NCBI GenBank assembly: GCA_003254885.1
Contig: QANT01009345.1
Location: 32,775 to 96,774 of the forward strand
Length of the DNA stretch: 64,000 nt
From: Purshia tridentata
Taxonomy: Eukaryota > Streptophyta > Magnoliopsida > Rosales > Rosaceae
Reading direction: 5' to 3'
Shown here in pieces: positions 1 through 14,715 of this stretch. Position 1 is the first letter of the stretch; each line of letters starts with the position of its first letter. Position numbers and translations under genes: made by a program. The notes beneath the pieces were generated by a model. The model did no database searches, had not been told where the DNA came from, and saw only the letters and a program-made list of their open reading frames with translations.

Positions 1-208
1 TAACTGCTACTCTGCCTCACCACCCTCAGTTAGTCCCTTCTTCACCTCTCCAAACTCTCAGTCACTCCTCCCCTAATTCTTCATCAATCAATCCCTAAAT
101 TTCATACCCACTTACAAAACAAAAAAAATTGTGTTTTTTTGTTTAAAGAATTGATTAAGAGGGGAATTAATTAGCAATAGAGGGAGGGAGGAGGAGGGTT
201 TAGGGTTG

Positions 209-1573
209 ATGGAGAGCACGGACTCGTCGTCGGGTTCACAGCACCCGCAACTGCCACCCGGGTTCCGGTTCCACCCGACCGACGAAGAGCTGGTGGTTCA
301 TTACCTCAAAAAGAGAGCCGCCTCCGCTCCGCTTCCCGTGACCATCATCGCCGAGATCGACTTGTACAAGTTTGATCCATGGGAGCTACCAAGTAACTAA
401 TTAATTTATTGATTGTTGAAGATAATTAAATTTTGATTTGATTGAATTTGAATTGGGGTTTTGTTGCGCGCTATAGGCAAGGCGACGTTTGGCGAGCAAG
501 AGTGGTACTTTTTCAGTCCTAGAGACCGGAAGTACCCGAACGGAGCTCGGCCCAATAGAGCAGCCACTTCTGGATATTGGAAAGCCACCGGAACCGATAA
601 GCCTATACTCACATCCAGTGGAAACCACAAGGTTGGTGTTAAAAAAGCTCTGGTTTTCTATGGTGGGAAGCCCCCAAAAGGGATTAAAACCAATTGGATT
701 ATGCATGAGTATCGCCTAGTCAACGACGACGACAACAACAACAACACCAATTCTAGTCCTAGTCTCAAGCCTCCTGATAAGAAAGCCTCTCTAAGGGTAT
801 GTAATTATCTGTAATTGTAAATTAATTAATTAATTTAATATCTCGATTAATTATTATTGTTGTTGTAGCTTGATGATTGGGTTTTGTGTCGGATTTATAA
901 GAAGAACAATGCACAGAGGCCTATGATGGAGGGTGGTCATGATCACAATAAGGAGGATTGTATGATGTTTGTCTCATCATCACTGGGTGGGCAGCAGAAC
1001 CCAAAAGCACCGCCAACGAATTACACTGCCTTACTCGAAAACGAGGACAATTTTTTCGATGGTATATTATCAAGTGATCATAATAAGGAGGATTGTATGA
1101 TGTTTGTCTCATCATCAGTGGGTGGGCAGCAGAACCCAAAAGCACCGCCAACGAATTACACTGCCTTGCTCGAAAACGAGGACAATTTTTTCGATGGTAT
1201 ATTATCAAGTGATCATCAAGTGGTGCAAAACAGTACTAGTGCTTCCATTAATTCTCACCATCATTATCATCAGTTTTCTAGTTCAAACTTGAATGTGAAA
1301 CGTCCACTTCCATCGCAGTTTTGGAACGAAGTGGGTTCGATGGGGACTAATTCGTCGAGCAAGAGGTTTCATGGTGATCTGAATAATAGTGGTAGCAGTG
1401 CAGGTGGGGTTGATGAAAACAACTCCTTTGTTTCTATGCTGAACCAACTTCCACAGAGTACTAGTACAACTACTAATGCACCATTTCACCCTAATAATTC
1501 ACTTCTTGGCTCGCTAGAAGATGGGGTTTTGCGCTCACAGTTTCAACTCCCCACCATGAATTGGAACTCATAA
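209..1573 (+). CDS. NAC-domain transcription factor (NOR/NARS1-type)
   Basis: Three exons, 209-392, 477-796 and 869-1573, encode 402 residues. The NAC domain covers about residues 15-185 with all five subdomains: [19 protein letters not shown] (A), [11 protein letters not shown] running into [12 protein letters not shown] across intron 1 (B/C), [17 protein letters not shown] (D), and [14 protein letters not shown]...WIMHEYRL closing with [11 protein letters not shown] (E). It should act in the nucleus as a DNA-binding dimer. The N-terminal [10 protein letters not shown] and the domain sequence resemble the NAM/NARS1/NOR group that includes fruit-ripening and senescence regulators. The rest is a low-complexity Ser/Asn/His-rich activation region. 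The ATG at 209 is chosen over the preceding TTG. Oddity: residues encoded by 941-1075 are repeated by 1076-1210. The family is certain; orthology to a specific Prunus maturity NAC is inference. Confidence 0.94.
941..1210 (+). repeat. 135-bp x2 in-frame tandem duplication in NAC exon 3
   Basis: Copy 1 is 941-1075 and copy 2 is 1076-1210. Reading the two copies side by side I find three base differences (cac/cat, ctg/gtg, tta/ttg), of which one changes an amino acid (Leu/Val after SSS). Each unit encodes 45 residues starting [10 protein letters not shown]. The period is a multiple of three, so the downstream frame is kept. Confidence 0.97.
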
Positions 1574-4517
1574 TTTGGTTTGGATTTGTATATATGGATC
1601 AATGATATTGAATTATTGATCATCATCCACCACTCACAAACAGCTAGCTAGCTAGCTAATCTCTTTCGATTGTAACTGTAGCTGCAAAATATAGGTGAGC
1701 TCAGGTTTCATATATTTTAATCTTTTTGATAAACATAATTATATAGTCTTGAGTCACAACTTGTTATATGTAGTTATTGAGACAACTCAAATATATTTAT
1801 TTGTTCATGCTTTTACCCAAAAAAACATACACTTAATTGTAACTGCGTGTGAATATTATTTTAATTATTTGGATTCAGAAATGATTTTATATATTTGGTG
1901 ACCATAGCTAACTTGTCCTTTTTTGTCATTTTTAACATGTAACAAACTTCTAGCCATCCCCATTACTTAAGCCACATGAGATGTTTCTCAATAATGATAA
2001 AACCCATATGAGATGATCTTAATTTACATTTATATGTAAGTATGCATATATATATTTCAGTTTCTGTTTTTTTTTCTTTTAATAATTTATATATAGACTA
2101 AACCGACCAACCTTATATATATATATGTATATGACCTACCTCATGGTCGATCACCTTTGGTTTTTGGCATCCTTGTTCTAATATATAGACTAAACCGACC
2201 AACCTTATATATATATATGTATATGACCTACCTCATAGTCGATCACCTTTGGTTTTTGGCATCCTTGTTCTATTGATATTATTGTCACCCATGGAAAAAA
2301 TTTGATCCATGCACCTGTGGTTTTCTTTCTTCTACTCTTTATCTATTTTTGCCTGACCAGGGCTTTGCAATTATTTGGTTTTTAAATTTCGTGTTAAACA
2401 GAAAAATTTGGAGTACAAGATACTTACAATTGTACACAACATTTTTTTAATTGCAATCAAAGCTTGTCTAGAAGGTATAGATGTAATTCATATTACATTT
2501 AGGGTCAATTTGTTCATTAATTTTATATTATAGGTACTTCATCAATTTGTTTATGTAGACTTTTTAAGTCATGTCATCAGAACATATCACAATTAAATAT
2601 AAATTACTAGTGATATAGAAGTATAGAACTGCCAATATATATATATATATATATAAATTACAAATTTAGAATGTTTATAGGATAAAAATACTGATAATAT
2701 TGATTATTGAGAGGCAGTACGTAGGTTATAAATTGTAATAATAATTATAATATAGTATCGAAATGGGGAGAGAATCAGGGAGGACAATATTTTCCACAAA
2801 TGACGTAGGATTATTCGATGTCATTATCAGGTGTTGATTACAAGATGAGATTTGGGGCTCGAAATGTCAACATGGCAAACATGGGCATTTAAGTTCACGA
2901 TGGAATGTTTCCTCCATTTCTAAATTAATTTCTAACTTGTAAGTTGTAATGCATATCATATCATCATCGCATGCATGTGTGTATCGCCCTCGCATTGGTT
3001 CCTCACACCTCCACTTCACCTAATTCTCGCGTTTTCTTCATTGGCTAGCTAACCTCTATTTCAACCCTCTCATTCCCTTCCCTTTTCGCCCTAATTAATT
3101 GCTCATTCAACAATATAATCCAAGGGTACTATGCCTTCTTCATGATACAAAATTTAGCATTGTGGTACATAAAATACGTGTCATCACTTCATCAACATGA
3201 TAATAATAATGCGGTGCGTTGTGACTGTACTTCGTACATAAATTTTTAATCTTTTTGTCAATTTTAAATATTAAGCACAAATTAATACAAAAACGTAAAC
3301 TCTACGATTACGATACAAAAATAAGATATTTCACATATATATTTGTGTGAATGTCAAAATTAAGAATGCGTGAATTGGATGATTTTTGCTATAAGAAGAC
3401 ACCATATATACCTAATTAATCAAGCCCTAGAAATTAGTCACCTTCCTTAGTTAGAAAGAGAACAAAATAGCTTTCTGAAAACGCACCTAATTAGTGCTTG
3501 ATTTTGAAATAAGTAGACAAGATAACGTCATCTTTTGAATGAGCAATATCATATGTCAAGGCGATGCCTCTACACTACTTCCATTGAACAGTACATGAAA
3601 ACGAATTGATCGACAAGCTTAGTACTTCGACTTGCATATATTATATACCTATGCTGCTATGCATATATAACACTGGGGAGGCCTAGGTGACAAATATTAT
3701 TTCATTATTTCATGACTCTTAAGAATCAATTAAATTTGACCACAATAATAGCATTAATTTAACAGAAGAACATTTAATTTTTTTGCATAGCATTTGACAA
3801 CAATGTTTGTTTTTCTCCTTAACGAAGAAGCACTCGTCAGAAACTCACAATCACAACTTCACAGAATCACAAGCCACCCTTCCTTTCCTGACAAAACAAT
3901 AAAAAACTACCCTTCCTCTTTTTTTCTGGGCTTTAGCGAAACTTGTAAAGCTGCAAGTTGGGCCTGGTCCAATAGGAGTTGCGAATATAATTGAAAAGCA
4001 AGAAAGCAGTTAATGACGATTTGGTCTGATGAGAGACGAGCATTATCGATTAATCAGGAAAAAGAAAGAAGCAAAAGAGTAATTAGCCAATTGTGGTTGT
4101 ATGGTTTAATGGAGCACCACGCTATCAATTGTGCACCGTCTTGATCAAATTGTGCATAAATCATCGTCTTATCCATTACGAGAAAGACACCAAGCCATTG
4201 CCAATCAGACAGAATTGGTAAATTACGAGTCTAGTCCTATCAAAATGAACAACAGTAGTAGAGAAAATTAGGTGGCCATTCATTTTCTTGGCAACTATTA
4301 AGACCTTATTTAATTATTTTACACAGAAATTAAAGGTTTTTATTACTCTCATGTAAAGTAACATGTTTTCTTATTCTCTATTTTGGCTAATACTCTTGTA
4401 CATGTAGCCTAGCAAGTTGGTATATAGTAATAGTCCGTAAGACCAAAATCTTTTAGAGCCCCACGTAAATAGGATCTAGCTCCTTAATCCTTGCTTATCA
4501 GGTAGCTTAACGCTGCC
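1574..4517. other. intergenic region between NAC and SCPL 3' ends
   Basis: About 2.9 kb of AT-rich sequence. The first part is the probable NAC 3' UTR, with a TAGC repeat near 1642. A 92-bp tandem duplication lies at 2091-2274 and an AT dinucleotide run near 2635-2655. I see no coding sequence; the 66-codon ORF at 3794 has no family resemblance. Confidence 0.6.
2091..2274. repeat. 92-bp tandem duplication, intergenic
   Basis: Two adjacent, almost identical copies (2091-2182 and 2183-2274) begin atatagactaaaccgacc and end near ggcatccttgttcta. I see one substitution (catggtc versus catagtc). No coding content. Confidence 0.93.
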
Positions 4518-7529
<3,012 letters not shown>

Positions 7530-7641
7530 ATTGAAATGGAAGTACAATGAAAACACCAAACCACAAAGTAGCTAGCTAGAGACACACAGCTACCACAACA
7601 TGCAAGACAGGATGCATGAAACATGAGCAAATCCACATGTC

Positions 7642-7649
7642 TATTTATA
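7642..7649 (-). promoter_or_regulatory. TATA box of the SCPL gene
   Basis: On the minus strand the sequence reads TATAAATA, about 115 bp upstream of the chosen SCPL start at 7529. That distance suits a plant TATA box with a short leader. Core-promoter role is inferred from match and position. Confidence 0.6.
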
Positions 7650-7765
7650 ATCATTGGGGATTACAACCGCATCCACTAACCCATACGAGGAAGGACAGAT
7701 ATGAAATGAATAAAATGTAGATTATTGAAATGTGTATGGGGTTGACAATCATGTGGCATTGGCAT

Positions 7766-7789
7766 CTGACGTGTATTTAGGCACGTCAG
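7766..7789. promoter_or_regulatory. inverted pair of TGACGTG motifs upstream of SCPL
   Basis: Arms CTGACGTG (7766-7773) and CACGTCAG (7782-7789) are perfect 8-bp inverted repeats with an 8-bp spacer. They lie about 120 bp upstream of the putative TATA box. TGACG/ACGT cores are known bZIP (TGA or ABF/GBF class) sites; use by the SCPL promoter is inferred. Confidence 0.5.
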
Positions 7790-10700
7790 CTCAGCTAGAT
7801 TCTAGGCTATTCATGCATGAGTGACTGAGTGGTACCTCCATTTTTTTAGAGTGGGTTGGTGATGCATGCAGATGAACAGAGTGGACGACTATTTAGCTTT
7901 AGTACAATTTTTTCTAATGGGATATATCTATAATTTAGAAACATGGTGCTTACTTCTGTCTCATCCCACATTAAAAAAAAATTGACAAGAAGCAGAGAGA
8001 CTTAAACTTTTAAATATCGTAAAGCATACCTAACAGGTATTGATACCGGGTATTTAACCCACTCACATTTTTGTTTACACAGAAAAACGTTAGGAATCGA
8101 CCACTTTTTTGCCCGTACATATGTTTTGGTACAAAAAAAATTACCGGTACACTAGGACAATTCTATAATGTAAGGTTTATAATGTCTGATGTGGACTTTA
8201 ATATTCTCAAATAATAACATTATCTTTTATCAGCATGCATCTATGGCTTGATATATGAAGTTCGGTAAAGTAAAATTGGCTCATTCCTCTTAAACTTAAA
8301 TTAATCAAGTCATTATGAAAAATCAGGTGTTCCACGCCAACCAGCATAACACATCCAAGAGCACAAAGGAAAAAACGATCCAGTGAAGTCAACATATAAA
8401 ACATTTGTTTTCCCCTAATAGCATCATTTTTACTACAGTTAATGGTATATGTTGGAACAGTTGGATACAATTGCATATTTTCTGAAATATTATCAACAGG
8501 AGTAGACCATATATGGGAGTTAATTAGTTTGTGCAGTATGTATTCTGAAAAATCGACTAATGGGGACATTATTTTGGTGTCAAATCTACTGTTTCAGAGT
8601 CTAAAAACGACTATTGGGTACATGATCGATCATCTTCATGATTGAAAGAGATAAACCAGAACAGAGCTCGTGGAAATCTCTTGGTGCATATCAGATAGAC
8701 CATGTTAGTTGTTCTTGCTAGTCAATGATTATATCACAAAGTAGAAAAGACAAGGTGGTATATATTCCAAATTGGTGGTGTTCTCTAAAATAGACAGAAA
8801 AAGTTGTCAGTTCTGCTACCTCTCGAGAATCTCATCATCACAAAGTAGAAAAGATGGGAGTTTTGTGGCGAACCTTGTGCGTAATGACTCTTGAATCTGA
8901 TATTGAAGCCAAAGTGGTCATGAAAGGAATGAAAGAAACAACCAATTAAGTTAGTGGTTGAACAATGACTTGGATTCCAACTTTGTTAATTAGTTGAAAA
9001 ATGAGAGGGAAATCGTCTCTTAATTATTCTTTTTTGCAATCTAATTAGGCCACCCATACTTGCAAACTTCTTCATCATCTGTTTGATCAGATATAACAAT
9101 TTTCATATCTCAAATTGCTAGTTTTCAGGGTTCATTCACAGTAAGATTCGAAACGTCAGTTTATTTTTGCTACACATGTAAAATGAGTCATGACAGAAGA
9201 TAAGTACGGTAACACAATTTTATCTAAAAGCAATATTCCCAGTTCCCACTCCCACTCCCACCTATGCGTCATCTTTTTGAAATTTGGAACCAGAAGATAT
9301 ATATAACCCCAAAAAATGATTTGCCTCATGCACGATCATCTACCTCAACTTATATAATTTGTATTGGCCAATAGATGTCCCCCTACTTCTTTAGGAAATT
9401 GTTTTCTTCATCCCTTTCTTTGTGTTCCATTGCTATTAAGCGGGACTTTAGTCAATGCAGAAAGAGATAAGTGCAAATTAGTGTTATAAAGTATTATATA
9501 TATATGCTCATCAATTAGGATTTAACTCATCACCATTCAACTAGTATAAATTTCAAGTAGCATGCATTCAGTGTATATAATATGTATCATGTATGCATTC
9601 CGTGCTTGTATTCAGTGCTGCAACCAATATGCACAACAATGAAGATCAGACACGTTTTCATAAATAGATCAAGTTCCTCATACTTTACGTGTAGCTCTTT
9701 TTCACCAAGTGATCAGAAAATTCTGAAAGGCTCGAGCTTCCCATGTCTAATCCTGTTAGGTAACAAGCGATAAACATCAGCAGATCAAAGTTGAGATAAA
9801 GCGCACTAATTACTGATAATAAGCTACAGGGTTTGACATCAACTTTACAAATTATGAAAGTTGGAGTCAAATTTAACCCACTACAATCCACAAGTGAGAA
9901 GACAACACAATTCCCATTACACATTAATTCAAAGTGATATATATGCACATCATACATATGCCATTTAAACATTATGCTTCTAAAACTAGAGAAAACCTGT
10001 TTCTATTGACTTTGTTGTCAGCATGTGATAAATATATGTTCAGTTAGTATTAAGTCATGCCTAGTTTCCTCAATGGTAAACCAGCAAGACAAATTTATGA
10101 TAAAATAGCAGGTAGATACTTTCCACCTCCAATGACTAGGATAATGTAAACCTGTGTAGGCTATTAGAACTTTACAATCCAATTATCATACTGCTTCTAC
10201 ACTCTAGAGAGGCCGGCTATTGGTTTTTGGAGCCGTATTTCTTGCTTATTTCACCCCTTCTCTTTAGTTCCAGTCAAACAGTACAAGAACTAATAGCACA
10301 CTATTTTTTTAGGTAAAATTCATGACAATTAAACGAGACTTTTATATATAAGCACATAGGCCTGATGCATAAAGTACATTACATGATTCAAAAAGAAATA
10401 ACAAAATAAGTGCTTAGGCTACTCATATGTAGCAACATGGAAACCAAATCTTCGTCTATTGCCTTGCGTTACATGCTTGTAGAGAAGAAACCATCAAACC
10501 TCATTGGTTGGAGGGAAAAAAGAAAACGCCATGTTGCTTAGATTTTAAACATATTTAGAATCTTTCTTACCCTTAAAAAATTATGTCACCAAGCACCATG
10601 GACAATTAAATCTCTGTTTAGAGGGCTATGACTGTCCATATCTTTGTTCATCCAGAAGCTAATTTAGCTAACTACATGTTAGAAGGGATGAAGGGGTGTA

Positions 10701-12848
10701 GTTGAATTTTTTATAGCTAGCTTTTTCCCACATGATACATCAAGTATACAAAAAAGAACTTATATCTCAAACACAGAAGTAAACATATGGTTGAACCTGA
10801 AAAAATAAACCGTGTTCAAGCCATACATCTAAATAAACTAGTGTGTGTTGCCCCATATTTTTGCTACAAAAACCTAATATTAATGGGAGGCTTTGTTGTT
10901 CTTTTATATTTTGGGTGTTATAGTATTATGGAGCACCAAGGGGACAGCATTATATGGGGTATACTGTGCATAAAGTTCTCCATTGACCAGACTTTGGATT
11001 CTGATAAGCCTCCCCTCCCAGCGCATGTCATGCTTGCTTACATAATTTTTTTTTTTTTCTAGAACATGTGAATGGACCTATTACATAAAACAAACAAGGT
11101 CTTCCATTACCTTCCTTTTGGTTGGTATGAGAGTTATCCACTGCATGATAATCCAGGGATTTTATAAGAGATGGTTCTGAGTGATCTACTGCCATGATTA
11201 TCTTGGTGCCTGCAATAAAGTGACATCCAATTCACTGAAACATTAATTACATTTGGATTGCATGGACCCTTTATTACTTTTCTCCTATCTCATCTAGTAT
11301 TCCACAGTGATTAGGAAGAAAATGTTCAGCAGATAGTAAAGGCCACACCAGTCTTACTTTTTGGCATCTAGTCAAGCATGCTAAAAGCATTCTCATGGTC
11401 TAAGTTCAGTAAGTATTTTTTTTCTCTCATTGTTTACTTTATTCCCATTTTGAATACCACTATTATTGCCTTAGTGGAACCACTATCAGACTTCCTCCAA
11501 TAAGACGTAAGGTACTTCTTTGAACTATGCGCTTTTTCTTTACCTACCTTTGTCTTTCTTCCTCCCTTTTCCCAGTTCCAAATTTGCTCCAATAATTCTC
11601 TTTTCTTTTTCCAGATAAGAGGTTTTCACATAGGGGTGTTCTCTTTTCTTCTTTATGTGATTAATGAATGAAGCTGCACAAGCAAAGTGCAATCTTAACT
11701 ACTCCATATTACATATTATTCGTTATAATGTTTCTAGCTCCCTACACCTCTTACATGAATTTCAACCTAACAGAATAAATATATAGAAAAGCACCATTCG
11801 GTTACAAGATCATTTGCAAGAAAAGCCAATTATGTTTGAAGATGGCAGATCATACTTAAATTTAAATAGGGCAGAGATCTTCCATTGGGGAACTATACCA
11901 AACTTAAGTTTTATAGGTCCTGTGTTTTTTAAATTAAAAACGACAGCATTCGGGTACTGTTGATACTAAAATTCTCGTTTGACCTAATTTTAACAACCAA
12001 CAATGAATCAATCAGCTAAAGCCTTCCACTCGACTGTCGCGCCTCCTTCCAAGTTTTTCCTCTTCGAATTGTTGAGATTTTCCCGAGGGGTGTATCTGCA
12101 ATGACACTCCGATGCTAAAATGAGTAAAAATTTAATATGCTTTTCAGTGTTTTCTTTTTTCTTAGTTTCGATCTCCCCCTTGCATGGAGGCACATTATAG
12201 AAAAATAATTTTTCCGTTACTTCCTACCTTCGCGTCATTTCTTTCCGTTATTCCTCTTTAATGTATTTAATCGTTGAAGCCTTCATTTTGGTGCGTGGGT
12301 AATTAAAAATAGGAATAACGAGCTGTTTTGTTTAATGATATTCCCGTTTTCTTTTGGACCTCAGCCTATTTTGGCCTTTTGGGCTTCGTTTCTTATTTTG
12401 ACCTTTCTTTGGGCTGGGCCTGGTTGTATCTTGATCTTGGGCTCGAGCCCAGATAATTTCGTCGCCCACAGGTACCCTACAATTTTTAGTCTACTGGGAA
12501 CCTGTAGCTACGCAGCGGTCCGGCAGCCTAGAGGCCAACCTATAAGAAATGTACCAACATGCTCCAACCACTAAAAGATTCTTCAGCTTATTTCTTTAGA
12601 TCCCTTTTGTCATGTGCTTCTCTATTCACTATTAGCATGTGGTCCTATCACTTCTATTCTATGTACATTAGTATTATACTTGACATTAGTAAAATAATCT
12701 TTTTATTGAAGGAGTTCAATTTTCAATTAAAAAAAATAAAAAAGCATCCGAGTCACAAACCTGGTTGAACCGAGTCAACACAGCTCGAATAAATAAACAT
12801 CAACACAGCGTGGAGAGCAAAAGGAGCCAATAGTCATCATTCATCAAA
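7790..12848. other. gene-free 5-kb intergenic region
   Basis: AT-rich, non-repetitive sequence between the SCPL promoter and the MAGL gene. ORFs near 8207-8645, 9582-9972, 10787-11062 and 12335-12768 are short, lack recognisable domains and have no plausible splice partners. Short dispersed matches (for example cacaaagtagaaaaga at about 8735 and 8840) occur, but no transposon ends are evident. Confidence 0.55.
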
Positions 12849-13844
12849 ATGCCCAATAACCCACTTCCAAGAATGAAGGAAGAAGAAAAGCTCAACACCC
12901 AAACCCAAACTTGGCTTCACTATTGGGGCAACACCCCAGAGGAAGACTACTACAATCTCCAAGGCATCAAAGCCTCTAAATCCTTCTACACCTCACCCAG
13001 AGGCCTCAAGCTCTTCACCAGGCAATGGCTTCCCCTCTGCCCTCCACGTGGCCTCATCTTCATGGTCCACGGCTACGGCAACGACATCAGCTGGACCTTC
13101 CAAGCCACTCCCATCTTCCTTGCCCAAAAGGGTTTCGCCTGCTTCGCTCTTGACCTCGAAGCCCATGGCCAATCCCACGGCCTCAGGGCCTTTGTTCCCG
13201 ATGTCAGTCTCGTGGTCCAAGATTGCCTCTCATTCTTCAACCTCATCAAACAAAACCCCCAATTTCAAAGCCATCCCTCTTTTCTCTACGGCGAGTCCAT
13301 GGGCGGCGCCATCTGCCTTCTGATCCACTTGGCCGAGCCGGAAGCGTTTCAGGGAGCGATTCTGGTCGCACCCATGTGTAAAATCTCCGATAATGTGAAA
13401 CCCAAATGGCCAATTCCGCAAATTCTCACATTCGTGGCCAAATTCTTGCCCAGCTTGGCGATTGTGCCGACCGCCGACCTCATGTACAAGTCGGTGAAGG
13501 TGGAGGAGAAGAAGATCATAGCGAATATGAATCCAATGAGGTACAGAGGAAAGCCAAGGTTGGGCACGGTCCTGGAGTTGCTGAAAGTCACTGAGTATGT
13601 GAGTCAAAGACTCTGCGATGTGGGTCTTCCGTTTATCGTATTGCATGGGAGTGCTGATGTTGTGACGGATCCGAATGTGAGCAGAACATTGTATGAAGAG
13701 GCCAAGAGTGAGGATAAGACGATCAAGATTTATGAGGGGATGATGCATTCCTTGCTATTTGGAGAGACTGATGAAAATGTAGATGTTGTTCGTAATGATA
13801 TACTTTCTTGGTTAAATGATAGGTGCAAAGGAAGAGCTGAATGA
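12849..13844 (+). CDS. alpha/beta hydrolase, monoacylglycerol lipase / caffeoylshikimate esterase type
   Basis: A single exon encodes 331 residues. The Hydrolase_4 (serine aminopeptidase S33-like) fold is clear: MVHGYGND near residue 72 (oxyanion region), DLEAHGQSHG near 102, nucleophile Ser150 in YGESMGG, Asp270 in LHGSADVVTDP and His300 in GMMHSLLFGE, giving a complete triad. Plant relatives hydrolyse monoacylglycerols, lysophospholipids or, in the CSE branch, caffeoyl shikimate. Which substrate applies cannot be decided here. No signal peptide or membrane segment is seen, so a cytosolic or membrane-associated protein is likely. GC content and codon use are noticeably higher in C/G than the surroundings, as expected for an intronless ORF. 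The ATG at 12849 is the first in frame; the HYWG...PEEDYY N-terminal motif supports it. Confidence 0.93.
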   Translation: MPNNPLPRMKEEEKLNTQTQTWLHYWGNTPEEDYYNLQGIKASKSFYTSPRGLKLFTRQWLPLCPPRGLIFMVHGYGNDISWTFQATPIFLAQKGFACFALDLEAHGQSHGLRAFVPDVSLVVQDCLSFFNLIKQNPQFQSHPSFLYGESMGGAICLLIHLAEPEAFQGAILVAPMCKISDNVKPKWPIPQILTFVAKFLPSLAIVPTADLMYKSVKVEEKKIIANMNPMRYRGKPRLGTVLELLKVTEYVSQRLCDVGLPFIVLHGSADVVTDPNVSRTLYEEAKSEDKTIKIYEGMMHSLLFGETDENVDVVRNDILSWLNDRCKGRAE

Positions 13845-14715
13845 TATTTATACTTATTCAAATGGTTCATACTTTGATAGATGATTATATATTTATCGAT
13901 TGTAATGTAGAAATTCATCAAATGTTGATGTCCATCCAAGTTGATGTTATATGTATGAGCGTGTTTAATTCGAATACTGAATGAAATGAAAGCTTTCTCA
14001 TTTCCAGGGTCGTTCACACATCATGCTTTGTCACCTGAATTTCATTCAAAATCTGACCTTATTCATCTTTATCTTACATTGTCATGGACAAATATGTCAG
14101 TCTTAAAACATCTACATTTAAACAGAATAATAATACCTCGTTTACAAATTTCCGGTTTCACCACCAAATCAACATCACATTGGAGCCAACTATTAGCTGG
14201 AAACAAAGACGCACAGAGCATAATAAACCTTGCTTTAATCATGAAAATGAACTCGCCAACAGAACGTGACAAGCCAATTTACAACCAAACATGTGATCTC
14301 TATTTCATAACAGCAAACAAGCTAGTCGAGAAAAAGAGACGGGAAAACACCCTCTCTCTTAACATTTACAATTAGAAAGAAAAACACAAATCTTCACTGA
14401 ACTTCATATCTTTAATTGCTTTAGACTACCTACTCCACATCCTATACAGTATGATGGAGAGAAAAGAGTACAGGGAAAGAATAGAAATTGCTGGAGAACA
14501 AATTTTGGGAAGAAAAAATTGATCATGTGATTCTATACAGACTATTAACATAATCTTCCAGTTGATAGAGCCCCATGCTACTCCTTTTTTTTGATCTATT
14601 GTCAGATAATCTTCAAGTATCATTCCTGCTGTGCTGCCAAATACCAAAAACAAACCTATTGACAATACCTATTGTTAGCAAAACAAAATCTGCTCAACCT
14701 ATTAAAACTCTCTAG
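13845..14715. other. convergent 3' spacer between MAGL and the SNF2-RING gene
   Basis: The probable 3' UTRs of both convergent genes lie in this 0.87-kb stretch. ORFs at 13986-14375 (+) and 14069-14272 (-) overlap in opposite frames and resemble nothing. No repeat is visible. Confidence 0.5.

Noticed and set aside
9191-9205. tgacagaagata, the first bases of plant miR156
   Set aside because: The match stops after about 12 bases and no complementary arm is visible nearby, so it is not a miR156 precursor.
10787-11062. 91-codon plus-strand ORF, MVEPEKINRV...
   Set aside because: No domain, no splice partners, AT-rich intergenic composition; treated as chance.
13048-13748. Overlapping ORFs on both strands inside the MAGL gene
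   Set aside because: Alternative-frame shadows of a GC-rich intronless gene with a complete catalytic triad in the main frame.
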